The notes beneath the pieces are model-generated. The model did no database searches, had not been told where the DNA came from, and saw only the letters and a program-made list of their open reading frames with translations. Below are positions 32,508 to 46,633 of a stretch of 64,000 bases of DNA, one piece after another. Location of the stretch: assembly GCF_003938605.1 (NCBI RefSeq), contig NZ_RHWX01000014.1, positions 36,510 to 100,509 of the forward strand, written 5' to 3'. A program made the position numbers and the translations under genes. The first letter of the stretch is position 1, and every line of letters begins with the position of its first letter. This DNA is from Brevundimonas sp. 357. GTDB taxonomy: Bacteria > Pseudomonadota > Alphaproteobacteria > Caulobacterales > Caulobacteraceae.

Positions 32508-33823
32508 TTGATACGTCCTCAGTCCGGCCCCGCCGGATGGCGAGGCCGAGGCGCGGCTGTGTCCGCCCTGGTGCTCGTCACGGCCGCGACCTTGTTGCCG
32601 CCTTCGGCTGCGCTCGCGCAGTCGCCCGCTGCGCCTGCCTCATCGGCGGCGCCCCTTATGGATCTCGATGCGGCCTTGCGCCGCGCGATCGCCGCCGACC
32701 CGGCCCGCGCCGGTCTCGAAGCGCGTCTTCGCGCCGTCGAGGCTGGGGTTCGCCAAGCCGGCGTGCGCCCCAACCCCACCCTTGGCCTGATGGTCGAGAA
32801 TCTGCCGACCTTCGGCGCCGGTTCCTTCATCGACCTGACCCAGACCACCCTGACCTATGATCAGAGGCTGGAACGCGGCGGCGATCGACCCGCGCGTTCC
32901 ACCCTGGCGCGCAGCGAAGGCCTGCTGGTCGTCGCCGAGGCGCGGGTGGCCCAGCTCGACAGGCTGGAACTGGTCCAACGCGCCTGGACCGACGCCCTAG
33001 CCGCCGCCGCCCAGGTGGAGATCGCCCGCGAACGGCTGGATCTGGCCGAACGTTTCCAGGCCGAGGTGCAGCGGCGCGTCAACGCCGCCCGCGATCCTCT
33101 GTTCGCCGGCGCTCGCGCCGAGGCGGAACTGGCCCAGGCCCAGATCGAATTCGATCAGGCCGAGGTCGCGGCCCGCCTCGCCCGCATCGTGCTGGCGAAG
33201 TTCTGGGACGGCGTCGCCGATTTCTCGGTCGGCCGCGCCGCCTTCGAGGACACCAGCGCTTCGCGGATCGCGGCGGGCGAGGTTTCGCCGGCCGACCTAG
33301 AGGTCTTCCAGGCGCGTCGGGCCATCGCCGAAGCCCAGGTTCGCGTCGAAGAGGCGCGCGCCGTGGCCGACCCGACCGTCAGCGTCGGCGTGCGGCACAT
33401 GTGGGACAACGACGTCTCTCTGGTGTTCGGGGGCAGCATTCCCCTGCAGCGTTACGACAAGAACCAGGGCGCAATCGATCGCGCACGCGCCGAAGGCGTC
33501 GCCGCCCAGGCGGACATGAACGCGCGCCGGATCGAACTGGATCGCGAGATCGCTCGGCTGCAGGTCCTGCTTCTGACCCAGGCCAACGAAGCGCGGCGGA
33601 TATCCGAAGAAACCCTGCCCCAGGCGGAACGGGCGGTGACCCTGGTCCGCGAAGGCTTCGCCCGAGGGGGCTTCACCTACAACGACGTCATGTCCGCCCA
33701 TACGGCCCTTCTGCAGGCCCGCGCCCGACGCGTGGCCGTGCTGCAGGCCTTCCACAACGACCGCGCCCGCCTCGACCGGCTGACCGGCGCGCACGCTGGC
33801 CTGATCGGCCTGGAGACCCAACC

Positions 33824-33827
<4 letters not shown>
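32508..33827 (+). CDS. czcC: CzcC-like outer-membrane efflux protein
   Basis: A 439-residue TolC-family protein with a signal peptide (VSALVLVTAATLLPPSAALAQ). Two repeats of long helices, e.g. LDAALRRAIAADPARAGLEARLRA and VTLVREGFARGGFTYNDVMSAHTALLQ, form the channel typical of CzcC. It is the outer-membrane channel of the tripartite pump below. The stop overlaps the next start (ATGA, 33824-33827). Confidence 0.85.
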
Positions 33828-38291
<4,464 letters not shown>

Positions 38292-38292
<1 letters not shown>

Positions 38293-39485
38293 TGACCCGC
38301 GCTCTTTTCCCGAAGAGCGCGGGCGGCGCCGACGCGGTTTCCCCCACCGCGTCGGCGCATGCTTTCCCTGATCGGATGCCGGCCCTGACCAGCATCCGGT
38401 TCTGGCTCGCGCTCGGTGTCGTGCTGTTCCACTACCAACTCAATATGGTGCCCCAGGGTGGAACCGGCGTCGCCCTGATCGAGCGTGCCCGTCTGGCTGT
38501 CGATTTCTTCTTCATCCTTTCGGGCTTCGTCCTGGCGCACGTCTATGGGCGTCAGGTTCGCGAAGCACGCTACAGCCATGGGCGATTCCTGATCGCCCGT
38601 CTGGCGCGGATCTATCCGGCCCACTTCGCCATGATGATGGTGATGGCGGCCATCGCCTTCGTCGCCGTCCTCTTGGGGCAACCCTTCGATTCCGACAGCT
38701 ATTCGCTGACCGGGTTCGGCTCGGCGATGGTGCTGACCCACGCCTGGTTCGTGGCGAAGGCGCCCAACGAGTGGAATGGACCTTCCTGGTCGCTGTCCGC
38801 CGAATGGGCCGCCTATCTGGCCTTTCCGATCTTCGCCTGGATCGGCCTGAAGGCGCGCCGTAGCGCCTGGGTCACCTTGACCTTGGCAGCGGCGCTCTTC
38901 CTGGGGCTGGACGGCTTCTACAGGGCGCGGTTCGGTGAGGTTCTGACCCATGCCGAACTGGTTCTCGGCGTGCTCAGGATCGCACCTGAGTTCCTGTTCG
39001 GCATCGGCCTCTATCAGGTCGGATGTCGCTTCAGGCCGTCAGAGACTGCCGCTCGATTGATCGCGGCCGGCGCCCTGACCGGGCTGCTGGTTCTAATGCA
39101 GTCGTCTGCGGACGAGCGGCTGACCGTTCTGGTCTGCGGCCTCGTCGTGCTGTCGCTCGCCCTCCTGGCCAAGGCTGGGGCGGACGAGTGGGCGGCGCAT
39201 CCGTTGGCGCTGGAGGCCGGCGAAGCCTCTTACGCCCTCTACCTCGTGCATCTGCCTCTGCTCATCGTCTGGAAGAACGCCATGGCGATGATCCGAGGCG
39301 GGGACAGCCGCTACCTCCTGCCCTGGTGGGAAGCCGGCGTGCTCCTGGCGATCACACTCGTCGCCGCCTTTGTCCTGCACCGCTTTTGGGAACGTCCCGC
39401 CCGTCTCTGGGTCAGGCGGACCTTCCTGGCGTCTTCCTCCCCGGACGACGCTTCCCCCTCTCCCCAATCGAAAGGTCTAAAATGA
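38292..39485 (+). CDS. Acyltransferase-3 family membrane protein
   Basis: A 397-residue protein with about ten membrane segments. The acyltransferase-3 pattern is visible: LTSIRFWLALGVVLFHYQ and DFFFILSGFVLAHVYGR near the start, and WNGPSWSLSAEWAAYLAFP in the middle. The family O-acylates surface sugars. It overlaps czcA by one base, which suggests that envelope modification is co-expressed with metal efflux. The charged tail (SSSPDDASPSPQSKGLK) is cytoplasmic. The role in metal resistance is inferred from position only. Confidence 0.8.
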
Positions 39486-40201
39486 CGTCCTCTATGGGTC
39501 GTTTGCTTCGATCTCCATGGACCTTCGCGGTCATGGTGATCCTCTTCCTCTTTGTTGAAGGCGCAATGACCAGCGCCTTCGCTCACGGTGTCGCCGAAGG
39601 TGACAAGGGCTACATCCAGGAGACCTCCGGCTTCCTGTTCTGGCCCTTCGTCTATCTGGGCGCCAAGCACATGGTCACCGGCTACGACCACCTGCTGTTC
39701 CTGTTCGGCGTGATCTTCTTCCTCTACCGGATGAAGGACATCAGCATCTATGTGACGCTGTTCGCCATCGGTCACTCCTCGACCCTGCTGCTGGGCGTGC
39801 TGACCGACATCAGCGTCTCCAGCTATCTGGTCGACGCCATCATCGGCCTGTCGGTCGTCTACAAGGCGCTCGACAATATGGGCGCCTTCCAGAGGTGGTT
39901 CGGGTTCCAGCCTTCGACCAAGGGCGCGACCCTGGTCTTCGGCCTGTTCCACGGCTTCGGCCTGGCCACCAAGCTGCAGGACTTCAACCTGTCGCCTGAC
40001 GGTCTGATCTTCAACCTGATCGCCTTCAACATCGGCGTCGAGATCGGCCAACTGCTCGCCCTGGGCGGCATCCTGATCCTGATGGGCTTCTGGCGTCAGT
40101 CGAACAGCTTCTGGAAACACGCCTACCTCACCCAGGTCGTCCTGATGACCTGCGGCTTCATCCTGATGGGCTATCAGCTCGTCGGCTTCTTCGTCATGTG
40201 A
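39482..40201 (+). CDS. HupE/UreJ-like membrane protein
   Basis: A 239-residue protein with six or seven membrane segments. It carries FVYLGAKHMVTGYDHLLFLFGVIFFL, the HupE/UreJ_2 region with conserved His and Asp, and GLFHGFGLATKLQDFNL. HupE and UreJ are nickel permeases, but members of this subgroup often sit in heavy-metal operons, where the substrate is unknown. It overlaps the acyltransferase stop (ATGA). Probably part of the metal-efflux operon, perhaps moving Ni or Co. Confidence 0.8.
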   Translation: MTSSMGRLLRSPWTFAVMVILFLFVEGAMTSAFAHGVAEGDKGYIQETSGFLFWPFVYLGAKHMVTGYDHLLFLFGVIFFLYRMKDISIYVTLFAIGHSSTLLLGVLTDISVSSYLVDAIIGLSVVYKALDNMGAFQRWFGFQPSTKGATLVFGLFHGFGLATKLQDFNLSPDGLIFNLIAFNIGVEIGQLLALGGILILMGFWRQSNSFWKHAYLTQVVLMTCGFILMGYQLVGFFVM

Positions 40202-40215
40202 TCGGAGACACCTCC

Positions 40216-40887
40216 ATGTACAACGCAAACCGTCCCGCCCGCTCCGACCTGCCGACCTCGGGTCAGCTTCTCAAATCCACCGGCATCGCCGCCGCCGTCG
40301 CCTCGGTCCTTCTCGTGACCGTGGTCCTGCCCAGCGAGTACGGCGTCGATCCGACCCGCATCGGCTCGGTGTTCGGCCTGACCGAAATGGGTCGCATCAA
40401 GGTGCAACTCGCCGCCGAAGCGGAAGCGGACGCCGCTGCCGACGCCGCCGCTGGGTCCGGTCTGTCGGCGGCTCCGCCGCTCGACGTCGCGACGCCTGCT
40501 GCAGAAGGAGCCGCTCCCGCTGCCCCCGTCCAAGCCGCGCCTGCGCCGGCCGCCCCGACGCCGGCCGCCGAAGTGCGCAACGATGAGACCGTGATCACCC
40601 TCGCCCCCGATCAGGGCGCCGAGATCAAACTGGTGATGACCGAAGGCGCCAAGGTGCGGTTCACCTGGCTCAGTAGCGGCGGCAAGATCAACTTCGACAC
40701 CCATGCCGATCGACCGGGCCTGTCCTACCATGCTTACGGCAAGGGTTCGGCTCAGCAGCAGTCCGGCGAACTGACGGCGGCCTTCACCGGCAGCCACGGC
40801 TGGTTCTGGCGCAACCGCACTAGGGAGCCGGTGACCATCACCTTGCGCACCCAGGGCGCCTATACCGAGATCAAGCGGGTGGTCTGA
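40216..40887 (+). CDS. Membrane-anchor protein of the czc operon
   Basis: A 223-residue protein with one N-terminal membrane segment (LLKSTGIAAAVASVLLVTVVLP), an Ala/Pro-rich linker (residues ~75-120), and a C-terminal beta domain (TVITLAPDQGAEIKLVMTEGAKVRF...GSHGWFWRNRTREPVTITL). Similar 'transmembrane anchor' proteins end czc-type operons of alphaproteobacteria. The function is not known; the WFW segment may face the periplasm. It is the last gene before two strong hairpins. Confidence 0.7.
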   Translation: MYNANRPARSDLPTSGQLLKSTGIAAAVASVLLVTVVLPSEYGVDPTRIGSVFGLTEMGRIKVQLAAEAEADAAADAAAGSGLSAAPPLDVATPAAEGAAPAAPVQAAPAPAAPTPAAEVRNDETVITLAPDQGAEIKLVMTEGAKVRFTWLSSGGKINFDTHADRPGLSYHAYGKGSAQQQSGELTAAFTGSHGWFWRNRTREPVTITLRTQGAYTEIKRVV

Positions 40888-40898
40888 CACCGGCTTGT

Positions 40899-40961
40899 GC
40901 GACCCGCCCTTGAGGGCGGGTCGCTGGGTTGGCGGAGCGTTCCTGCTTGCGCTCCGCCAAC
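40899..40961. terminator. Two strong hairpins between the czc operon and the MFS gene
   Basis: GCGACCCGCCC-TTGA-GGGCGGGTCGC (40899-40924) and GTTGGCGGAGCG...CGCTCCGCCAAC (40928-40961). They separate convergent genes ending at 40887 and 40964, and the second lies right at the MFS stop, so they probably serve both strands. Confidence 0.75.
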
Positions 40962-40963
40962 AC

Positions 40964-42289
40964 CTAAGATTTAGGCCAGCGCCTGTGCCGGTTGTCGATC
41001 ACGACTGGATGGGCGTGCGCAGTGCCCGCTCCATCCGGCGTCATCCCTTCCTTGAGATGCGGATCGTCGGCCGCCAGGTCGTCGTGGCTGTGCAGCAGGT
41101 TCAGCGGATCATGCGCAGGCCAGATGGACAGGGCCAGCACGACGCCCAGACCGCACAGCCCGGCCAGGACCATGAAGGCCGCCCTCGGATCGGCTTCGGC
41201 CGAAACCAGACCCGCGACGGGATAGGCGATCAGCCAGCAGGCATGGGACAGGGCGAACTGGGCCGCGAACAGGGCCGGCCGATCCTCGGGCGCCGCCGAC
41301 CGGCGCAAAGCCCGACCCGCCGGCGTGATGGTCAGAGAGTAGCCGAACCCCATCACGATCCACAGGCCGATCAGGATCGGATATGTGTTCGCGACCATCG
41401 CGCCCGCCGTCAGAACCGCCGTCATCAGTCCCGCCCCCAGGACCATGGCCGTCCGGTCGGTCAGGCTGTGCAGCAGTCGAGGCAGCAGGACGGCGGCCGT
41501 CATCGAGCCCCCGCCGAAGGCCGCCAACGCCCAGGCCGTCGCCTGTTGCGACAGGCCAAAGTTGGACTGCACCAGCACGACCGTATTGACGAACACCATG
41601 GCGCCGCCCGCCGCCGTCGCCAGGCTGATCGCCAACAGGCCGCGCAGTCGAGGCGTGAAGGCGAACAGACGCACGCCGCCGGTCAGACGACGCAGGAAAG
41701 GCAGGGGCCGAGCGTCCGACGGACGCGGCAGGATCGCCGTGACGACGAACCCTGCGGACAGGACAAAGCCCAGGGTCGTGCCGACGAACAGATTGTTGTA
41801 GCTGATCACCGCCAGCAGCAGGGCCGCGACGATGGGGCTGGCGACGCTTTCCAGATCGGCGGCGAGACGCGAAAGCGACAGCGCCTTGGTGTATTCCGCC
41901 TCGTCCGACAGGATGTCCGGGATCATCGCCTGGAAGGCCGGCGTGAAGGCGGCCGACGCGACATACAGCACCGTCATCAGGGCGTAGACCTGCCACGCCT
42001 CGCCCACGAACGGCAGGACGACGGCCACGCCCGCGCGAACGAGATCGAGGCCGACCAGCAGAGTCTTGCGCGGCAGCTTCGCCGCCAGGGCGCTCGCGAA
42101 GGGCGCGACGCCGATATAGGCGGTCATCTTGATGGCCAGGGCCGCCCCGAGGATCTCGCCCGCATTGGCGCCGGCGAGGTCATGAGCGAGCAGCCCCAGC
42201 GCCACCGTCGCCATCCCCGTTCCGAGCAAGGCCGAAACCTGGGCGATGAAGAGGTGACGATATGCGGCGTTACGAAGCGGAGAGAACAT
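40964..42289 (-). CDS. MFS-family exporter
   Basis: A 441-residue transporter with twelve predicted membrane segments, starting MFSPLRNAAYRHLFIAQVSALLGTG. The MFS_3/EntS-like style and the intracellular SALAAKLPRKTLLVGLD loop fit drug/metabolite exporters. A His-rich C-terminus (PAHDPLNLLHSHDDLAADDPH) suggests metal. It diverges from the MerC-like/CsoR pair with only 50 bases between, implying a shared, CsoR-controlled promoter region. Substrate unknown. Confidence 0.8.
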   Translation of the reverse strand: MFSPLRNAAYRHLFIAQVSALLGTGMATVALGLLAHDLAGANAGEILGAALAIKMTAYIGVAPFASALAAKLPRKTLLVGLDLVRAGVAVVLPFVGEAWQVYALMTVLYVASAAFTPAFQAMIPDILSDEAEYTKALSLSRLAADLESVASPIVAALLLAVISYNNLFVGTTLGFVLSAGFVVTAILPRPSDARPLPFLRRLTGGVRLFAFTPRLRGLLAISLATAAGGAMVFVNTVVLVQSNFGLSQQATAWALAAFGGGSMTAAVLLPRLLHSLTDRTAMVLGAGLMTAVLTAGAMVANTYPILIGLWIVMGFGYSLTITPAGRALRRSAAPEDRPALFAAQFALSHACWLIAYPVAGLVSAEADPRAAFMVLAGLCGLGVVLALSIWPAHDPLNLLHSHDDLAADDPHLKEGMTPDGAGTAHAHPVVIDNRHRRWPKS

Positions 42290-42339
42290 CTTTCAATGCC
42301 TGACTGACGGAGATAAACGTTACAGGGTAACATCGGAGT

Positions 42340-42705
42340 ATGTCGTTGTCGGAAGCCCTTACGCCTCGCAGGTCTGGAGCCGTTCTGGGCGCCGGTCTGT
42401 CCGTGATGTGCCTGCTGCACTGTCTGACGGCTCCCGTGCTGGTCAGCGTGCTGCCGCTGGTCGGCCTGGCGACGACCGAATGGCTGCACGGCGTCTTCGC
42501 TCTGGTGGCGGCCGCCTTCGCCTACGGATCGATCCTGCGCCGGCCAGACATCGCGACCGCGATCAAGACGGTCGCCGTCTTCGGGGTTTCGCTTCTGGTG
42601 TTCGGCGCCACCGAACTCATGGGGCACGGCTGGACAGTGGGGAGCACGGTTCTAGGTTCGCTTCTCCTCATCTCGGCGCACGTCGCTTCCCTTCGTCGGG
42701 TCTGA
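42340..42705 (+). CDS. MerC-domain membrane protein
   Basis: A 121-residue protein with four membrane segments. GLSVMCLLHCLTAPVLVSVLPL holds the Cys...HC pair of the MerC family, which takes up mercury; many family members, however, sit with other metal genes. It begins 51 bases from the divergent MFS gene and is followed by the CsoR-like repressor gene. Its role here (mercury or another soft metal) is not defined. Confidence 0.8.
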   Translation: MSLSEALTPRRSGAVLGAGLSVMCLLHCLTAPVLVSVLPLVGLATTEWLHGVFALVAAAFAYGSILRRPDIATAIKTVAVFGVSLLVFGATELMGHGWTVGSTVLGSLLLISAHVASLRRV

Positions 42706-42771
42706 TCCGCGCCCCCCACGGACTGGAATTTCATCTTGCCGTATCCTCTCCGGGGGGATAGGTCAAATTCC

Positions 42772-43047
42772 ATGGCACACGTATCCCATGCCTCGCACCC
42801 CGACATCATCAAGCGGCTCAAGCGGGCCGAAGGGCACCTTCGCACGGTCATCGGCATGATCGAGGCCGAGCGGTCGTGCCTCGACCTCGCCCAGCAACTG
42901 CATGCGATCGAAAAAGCTGTCGCCGCCGCGAAGAAGACGTTGATCCACGATCACATCGACCATTGCCTGGCGCACGCGGCCGAAGGCGACCGGGCGGAGG
43001 CGCGTCAGGCTGTCGGAGAGTTTCGAGAGATCACGAAGTATCTGTGA
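42772..43047 (+). CDS. CsoR/RcnR-family metal-sensing repressor
   Basis: A 91-residue all-helical repressor. From ATG 42772 the metal ligands fall at Cys36, His61 and Cys65 (RSCLDL, HDHIDHC), the same numbering as the copper-sensing CsoR x-C-H-C pattern; RcnR has His64 instead of Cys. His3, His6 and His9 form a His-rich N-terminus. It probably represses the MerC-like/MFS region until Cu(I) or a similar metal binds. Confidence 0.85.
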   Translation: MAHVSHASHPDIIKRLKRAEGHLRTVIGMIEAERSCLDLAQQLHAIEKAVAAAKKTLIHDHIDHCLAHAAEGDRAEARQAVGEFREITKYL

Positions 43048-43230
43048 GATCGAAAGGCGCAACCGAGAACAAATCTGACCTCACCCAAGATCGTCGGTGG
43101 GGTGCAGAGCCCCCTTCTCGACTGAGCTGATAGAAAGCAATGCGCCATGAGCATGCGTAATCGGGCGGTCCTGCGAAGGGGCAAGCTCCCATAGAGTGCT
43201 CGGCTCAGTCCGAGATGAAGGGAGACGACG
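43048..43230 (+). other. Non-coding 5' region of the second IS110 element
   Basis: No gene. It holds the IS110 promoter and possibly the guide-RNA-like leader typical of this family. GAAGGGGCAAGCTCCC may form a small hairpin. Confidence 0.35.
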
Positions 43231-44259
43231 ATGTTCTACGCTGCGTTGGATGTGTCGCTGCGCTCAGTGGCGGTCTGCATCATTGATGACGACGGGAAGG
43301 TCCGCTTCGAGCGATCCGTGCCGTCGGATGTACCGGACCTGGTCCGCTGCCTGAACGCGTTCGGCGAGCCGATCCACCAGGTCGGCCTGGAGGCCGGCAC
43401 CCTCACCCAGCACCTGACCTATGGCCTTCGGGAGGCCGGCTTCGACGTTGTGTGCATGGAGGCGCGGCAGGTCGCGGCGGCGCTCTCGGCCATGCGCAAC
43501 AAGACGGACAAGCACGACGCCCGCGGCATCGCGCAGATTCTCCGCTCCGGCTGGTACAGCCGCGTTCATGTGAAGAGTGTCGAGAGCCACCACCTGCGGG
43601 CGCTGCTGACCAGCCGCAAGGTGATGCAGCGCAAGTGCATCGACCTGGAGAATGAGATCCGGGGCCTGTTGAAGGTGTTCGGCGTGAAGCTGCCGATGCG
43701 CCTGTCGCGCGGCGCCTTCGACGTCGCCGTGCGCGACACCATCGAGTGCGATCCGGCGCTGAGCCGGGCCCTGCTGCCGATGCTGCATGCGCGGCAGATG
43801 TTGTTCGAGACCTTCATGGAGCTGGACCGGCGGGTGCGAAAGGCGGCTCACGAAGACGAGGTCTGCACCCGGTTCATGGGCATCCCCGGCGTTGGCGAGA
43901 TCACCGCCCTGAGCTTCAAGGCCGCCGTCGATGATCCGGCTCGCTTCAAGAGCTCGCGCACCGTCGGCGCACACTTCGGACTGACGCCCAGACGCTTCCA
44001 ATCCGGCGAGAAGGACAACCCCGGCCGCATCTCCCACGCCGGCGACTCCGACGTGCGCGCCACCCTCTACGCCGCCGCCAACGCCATGCTCATGCGCTCG
44101 ATCGCATGGTCGAGCCTGAAGGCCTGGGGCATTCGGTTGATGAAGGCCAAGGGCCGCCGACGCGCCATCGTCGCCGTCGCCCGCAAGCTTGCTGTCGTCC
44201 TGCACCGCATGTGGGCGGACGGCACTGAGTTCCGGCACGGATCGGAGGCGGCGGCATGA
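43231..44259 (+). CDS. IS110-family transposase, second element
   Basis: A 342-residue DEDD transposase (ALDVSLRSVAVCIIDDDGKV...KTDKHDARGIAQILRSGW) and Transposase_20 domain (GIPGVGEITALSFKAAV...GAHFGLTPRRFQSGEKDNPGRISHAGD). It is unlike the IS110 copy at 30.9 kb. ATG 43231 has GGGAGA upstream. The ends were not found; the IS probably covers about 43.05-44.5 kb. Confidence 0.9.
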   Translation: MFYAALDVSLRSVAVCIIDDDGKVRFERSVPSDVPDLVRCLNAFGEPIHQVGLEAGTLTQHLTYGLREAGFDVVCMEARQVAAALSAMRNKTDKHDARGIAQILRSGWYSRVHVKSVESHHLRALLTSRKVMQRKCIDLENEIRGLLKVFGVKLPMRLSRGAFDVAVRDTIECDPALSRALLPMLHARQMLFETFMELDRRVRKAAHEDEVCTRFMGIPGVGEITALSFKAAVDDPARFKSSRTVGAHFGLTPRRFQSGEKDNPGRISHAGDSDVRATLYAAANAMLMRSIAWSSLKAWGIRLMKAKGRRRAIVAVARKLAVVLHRMWADGTEFRHGSEAAA

Positions 44260-44779
44260 CCTGACCTACAGCCTCCGACCGATCCTGGCCGGATCGTCCC
44301 ACGCGGACGACGGGATGGATGAAGCCGAAAATGTCTGCTGCGCTTCGAGCGCGTCCAAAAGCGAGGCTCTCCAGACCCTGATCCCATGCATGCGTGCAGC
44401 GGCTCCGCTCGCAAGGAGCCATCCAGACTGCGAAGAGAAGCGTGATCCGCGTGATCGATCAGGCCGACAAGGACCACAAACCAGCTTGACCCCCATGCCC
44501 GATTAGAGAAGCGGACATTGTACGCCTACGCACCGTCCGATCGTCTTCGCCGTCTCTCGCGCCGACAGCCAGAAACTCCTTCACCTTGTACCGCCCGGCC
44601 CTTGAAATAGTCGCGCACGGCCCAGACTGCGGCGGCCCTGCGACGCCATTTCGAAAATGGGTCGCCTCGGCAGTCAACCGACAGAAATTAACGGCGAGAG
44701 AACGATGTTTTCTCTGCATGTTTCAACTTAGCCGCTACGCGCTATGGTCGTGACTTGTCTCTGATTCGCGAGCGTGAAG
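44260..44779. other. Gene-free region between IS110 and the Qat operon
   Basis: About 520 bases without a convincing gene. The first ~200 are probably the IS110 tail. The last ~100 are less GC-rich and should hold the promoter for qatA. Confidence 0.45.
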
Positions 44780-46633
44780 ATGTGGCCAGATAATGAGACC
44801 GACCGAGATTTTTTGAATTTCTCAGGCGTAGCCCAGACCGTTGGTGAGATCATTGCCCAAGCAAAAGGGCGGCCGGTTTCCATCGGCGTGTCGGGAGCAT
44901 GGGGCGTCGGCAAATCGTCGATGATCAAGTTGACCCAGGCGGCCCTGACGCAGCGGATCGCCTCGCCGGGCGACCGCCCCTTCGTCTTCGTGGAATTCAA
45001 CGCCTGGCTCTATCAGGGTTATGACGACGCCCGTGCGGCGCTGATGGACGTGATCGCGTCCAAGCTGGAGGACGAGGCCAAGGCTCGGGCCACGGGCCTG
45101 GACAAGGCTGCGGCCCTTCTAAAACGCGTGCGGTGGCTTCGGTTGGCGAAGTTGACGGGCGGCACGGCGATTTCCCTCGCGTTGGGCGGGCCGCCCATCG
45201 GCCTGGTCGGTGAAATCTACAATCTCGGCGTCCGGGCGCTGACCGGCGGGGTCGATCAAAAGCTACTGGAAGACGGGCAGACCAAGGCGGGTGAGGTCGC
45301 GAGGGCGTCCGAGGGGCTGCTCCATCCGGTGGCGGACTCGTCGCCCCCCAAGGAAATCCAGGCGCTCCGGGACGACTTCGAGGAGACGCTGGAGGCGTTG
45401 GGCGTGACGCTGGTTGTGCTGATCGACGACCTCGATCGCTGTCTGCCCGAAACGACCATCTCCACGCTGGAGGCCATCCGGCTGTTTCTCTTCTTGCGCA
45501 ACACCGCCTTCGTGGTCGCCGCCGACACGGACATGATCAAACACGCCGTGCGCAAGCATTTCGAGGGGGTGCCCGACGAAGCCCTAATCACCAGCTATTT
45601 CGACAAGCTTATCCAGGTCCCCATCCGGGTTCCGCCTTTGGGCACCCAGGAAGTGCGGGCCTATATGATGATGCTCTACGTCGATGAGAGCAGTCTCGGG
45701 ACGACCGACCGGGAACGAATCCGCTACGGCATCGCCGGCCAGCTCCAGAAGACCTGGCAAGGCAAGCGGGTTGATCGCGCCTTCGTGCAGTCGCTCGGCG
45801 TGGACCTGCCCGATGCGCTCCTTGCGCGTTTCGATACGGCCGAACGCCTCGCGCCGCTGATGACGTCGGCGGCCGGCATCTCGGGCAATCCGCGACTGAT
45901 CAAGCGCTTTCTCAACGCGCTCGCCATCCGCATGACGATTTCGCGGGCTCAGGGGGTCGGTGTCGATGAAGCCGTTCTCGTCAAACTGCTGCTGTTCGAG
46001 CGGTTGGGCGACCCGACCGCCTATGCCGCGCTCGTCGGCGCCGTGACGGGCAGCGATACCGGCAAACCCGCCTTCCTGGCGGAGTGGGAGGCCAAGGCGA
46101 ACGCCGGCGCGGACTTGGCGCTCGAGGCCCCGTGGGACAGTGCCTTTGTGAAGGAGTGGCTGTTGCTGGCCCCGCAGTTGGCCGACCTGGATTTGCGCGG
46201 CGCCCTGTATGTGAGCCGGGAGCACGCACCGCTCATCACGCCGGAAGATCGCCTGTCGTCGGAAGCGGCGGAACTGCTCCTGGCCTTGCTCGAACATCCG
46301 GACATGGCGTCGTTACTGAAGGATCGTCTGGTGGCAGTGCCGCGGGTCGAAACCGCGGTCATGATGGACCGCCTGCTCGCGAAGGCGCGACAGGAGCAGG
46401 AATGGGGCGTGCCGGATATTCTTGAGGCCTGTCTAACCCTCTCGAATGTGGATCCTGCACAAGGAGCCCGGATCGCAGCGTTTCTGCGCGAACGACCGCC
46501 GGCCCAGATTCGCGCCAACATCATTCCCAAGATCGGCGAACAGCCTTGGGCGAGCGCTCTGATGGACTACTGGCTGACGGCCGCGGTCTCGCCGCCGGTC
46601 AAGGCGGCGATCAAAGTGAAAAGGGGAGGCTGA
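44780..46633 (+). CDS. qatA: QatA: KAP-family P-loop ATPase
   Basis: A 617-residue ATPase. Walker A is GVSGAWGVGKSSM and Walker B is VVLIDDLDRCLPE, both diagnostic of the KAP family; an insert between them (residues ~100-170) may hold membrane-like helices (GGTAISLALGGPPIGLVGEIY). With the three genes following it, it forms the QatABCD anti-phage system, where QatA is the ATPase. ATG 44780 was chosen; a GTG two codons earlier is possible. The stop overlaps the next start (TGATG). Confidence 0.88.
   Translation: MWPDNETDRDFLNFSGVAQTVGEIIAQAKGRPVSIGVSGAWGVGKSSMIKLTQAALTQRIASPGDRPFVFVEFNAWLYQGYDDARAALMDVIASKLEDEAKARATGLDKAAALLKRVRWLRLAKLTGGTAISLALGGPPIGLVGEIYNLGVRALTGGVDQKLLEDGQTKAGEVARASEGLLHPVADSSPPKEIQALRDDFEETLEALGVTLVVLIDDLDRCLPETTISTLEAIRLFLFLRNTAFVVAADTDMIKHAVRKHFEGVPDEALITSYFDKLIQVPIRVPPLGTQEVRAYMMMLYVDESSLGTTDRERIRYGIAGQLQKTWQGKRVDRAFVQSLGVDLPDALLARFDTAERLAPLMTSAAGISGNPRLIKRFLNALAIRMTISRAQGVGVDEAVLVKLLLFERLGDPTAYAALVGAVTGSDTGKPAFLAEWEAKANAGADLALEAPWDSAFVKEWLLLAPQLADLDLRGALYVSREHAPLITPEDRLSSEAAELLLALLEHPDMASLLKDRLVAVPRVETAVMMDRLLAKARQEQEWGVPDILEACLTLSNVDPAQGARIAAFLRERPPAQIRANIIPKIGEQPWASALMDYWLTAAVSPPVKAAIKVKRGG

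Noticed and set aside
40895..42307. 470-codon plus-strand frame opposite the MFS gene
   Set aside because: Arg/Gln/His-rich translation opposite a twelve-segment membrane protein; non-coding shadow.
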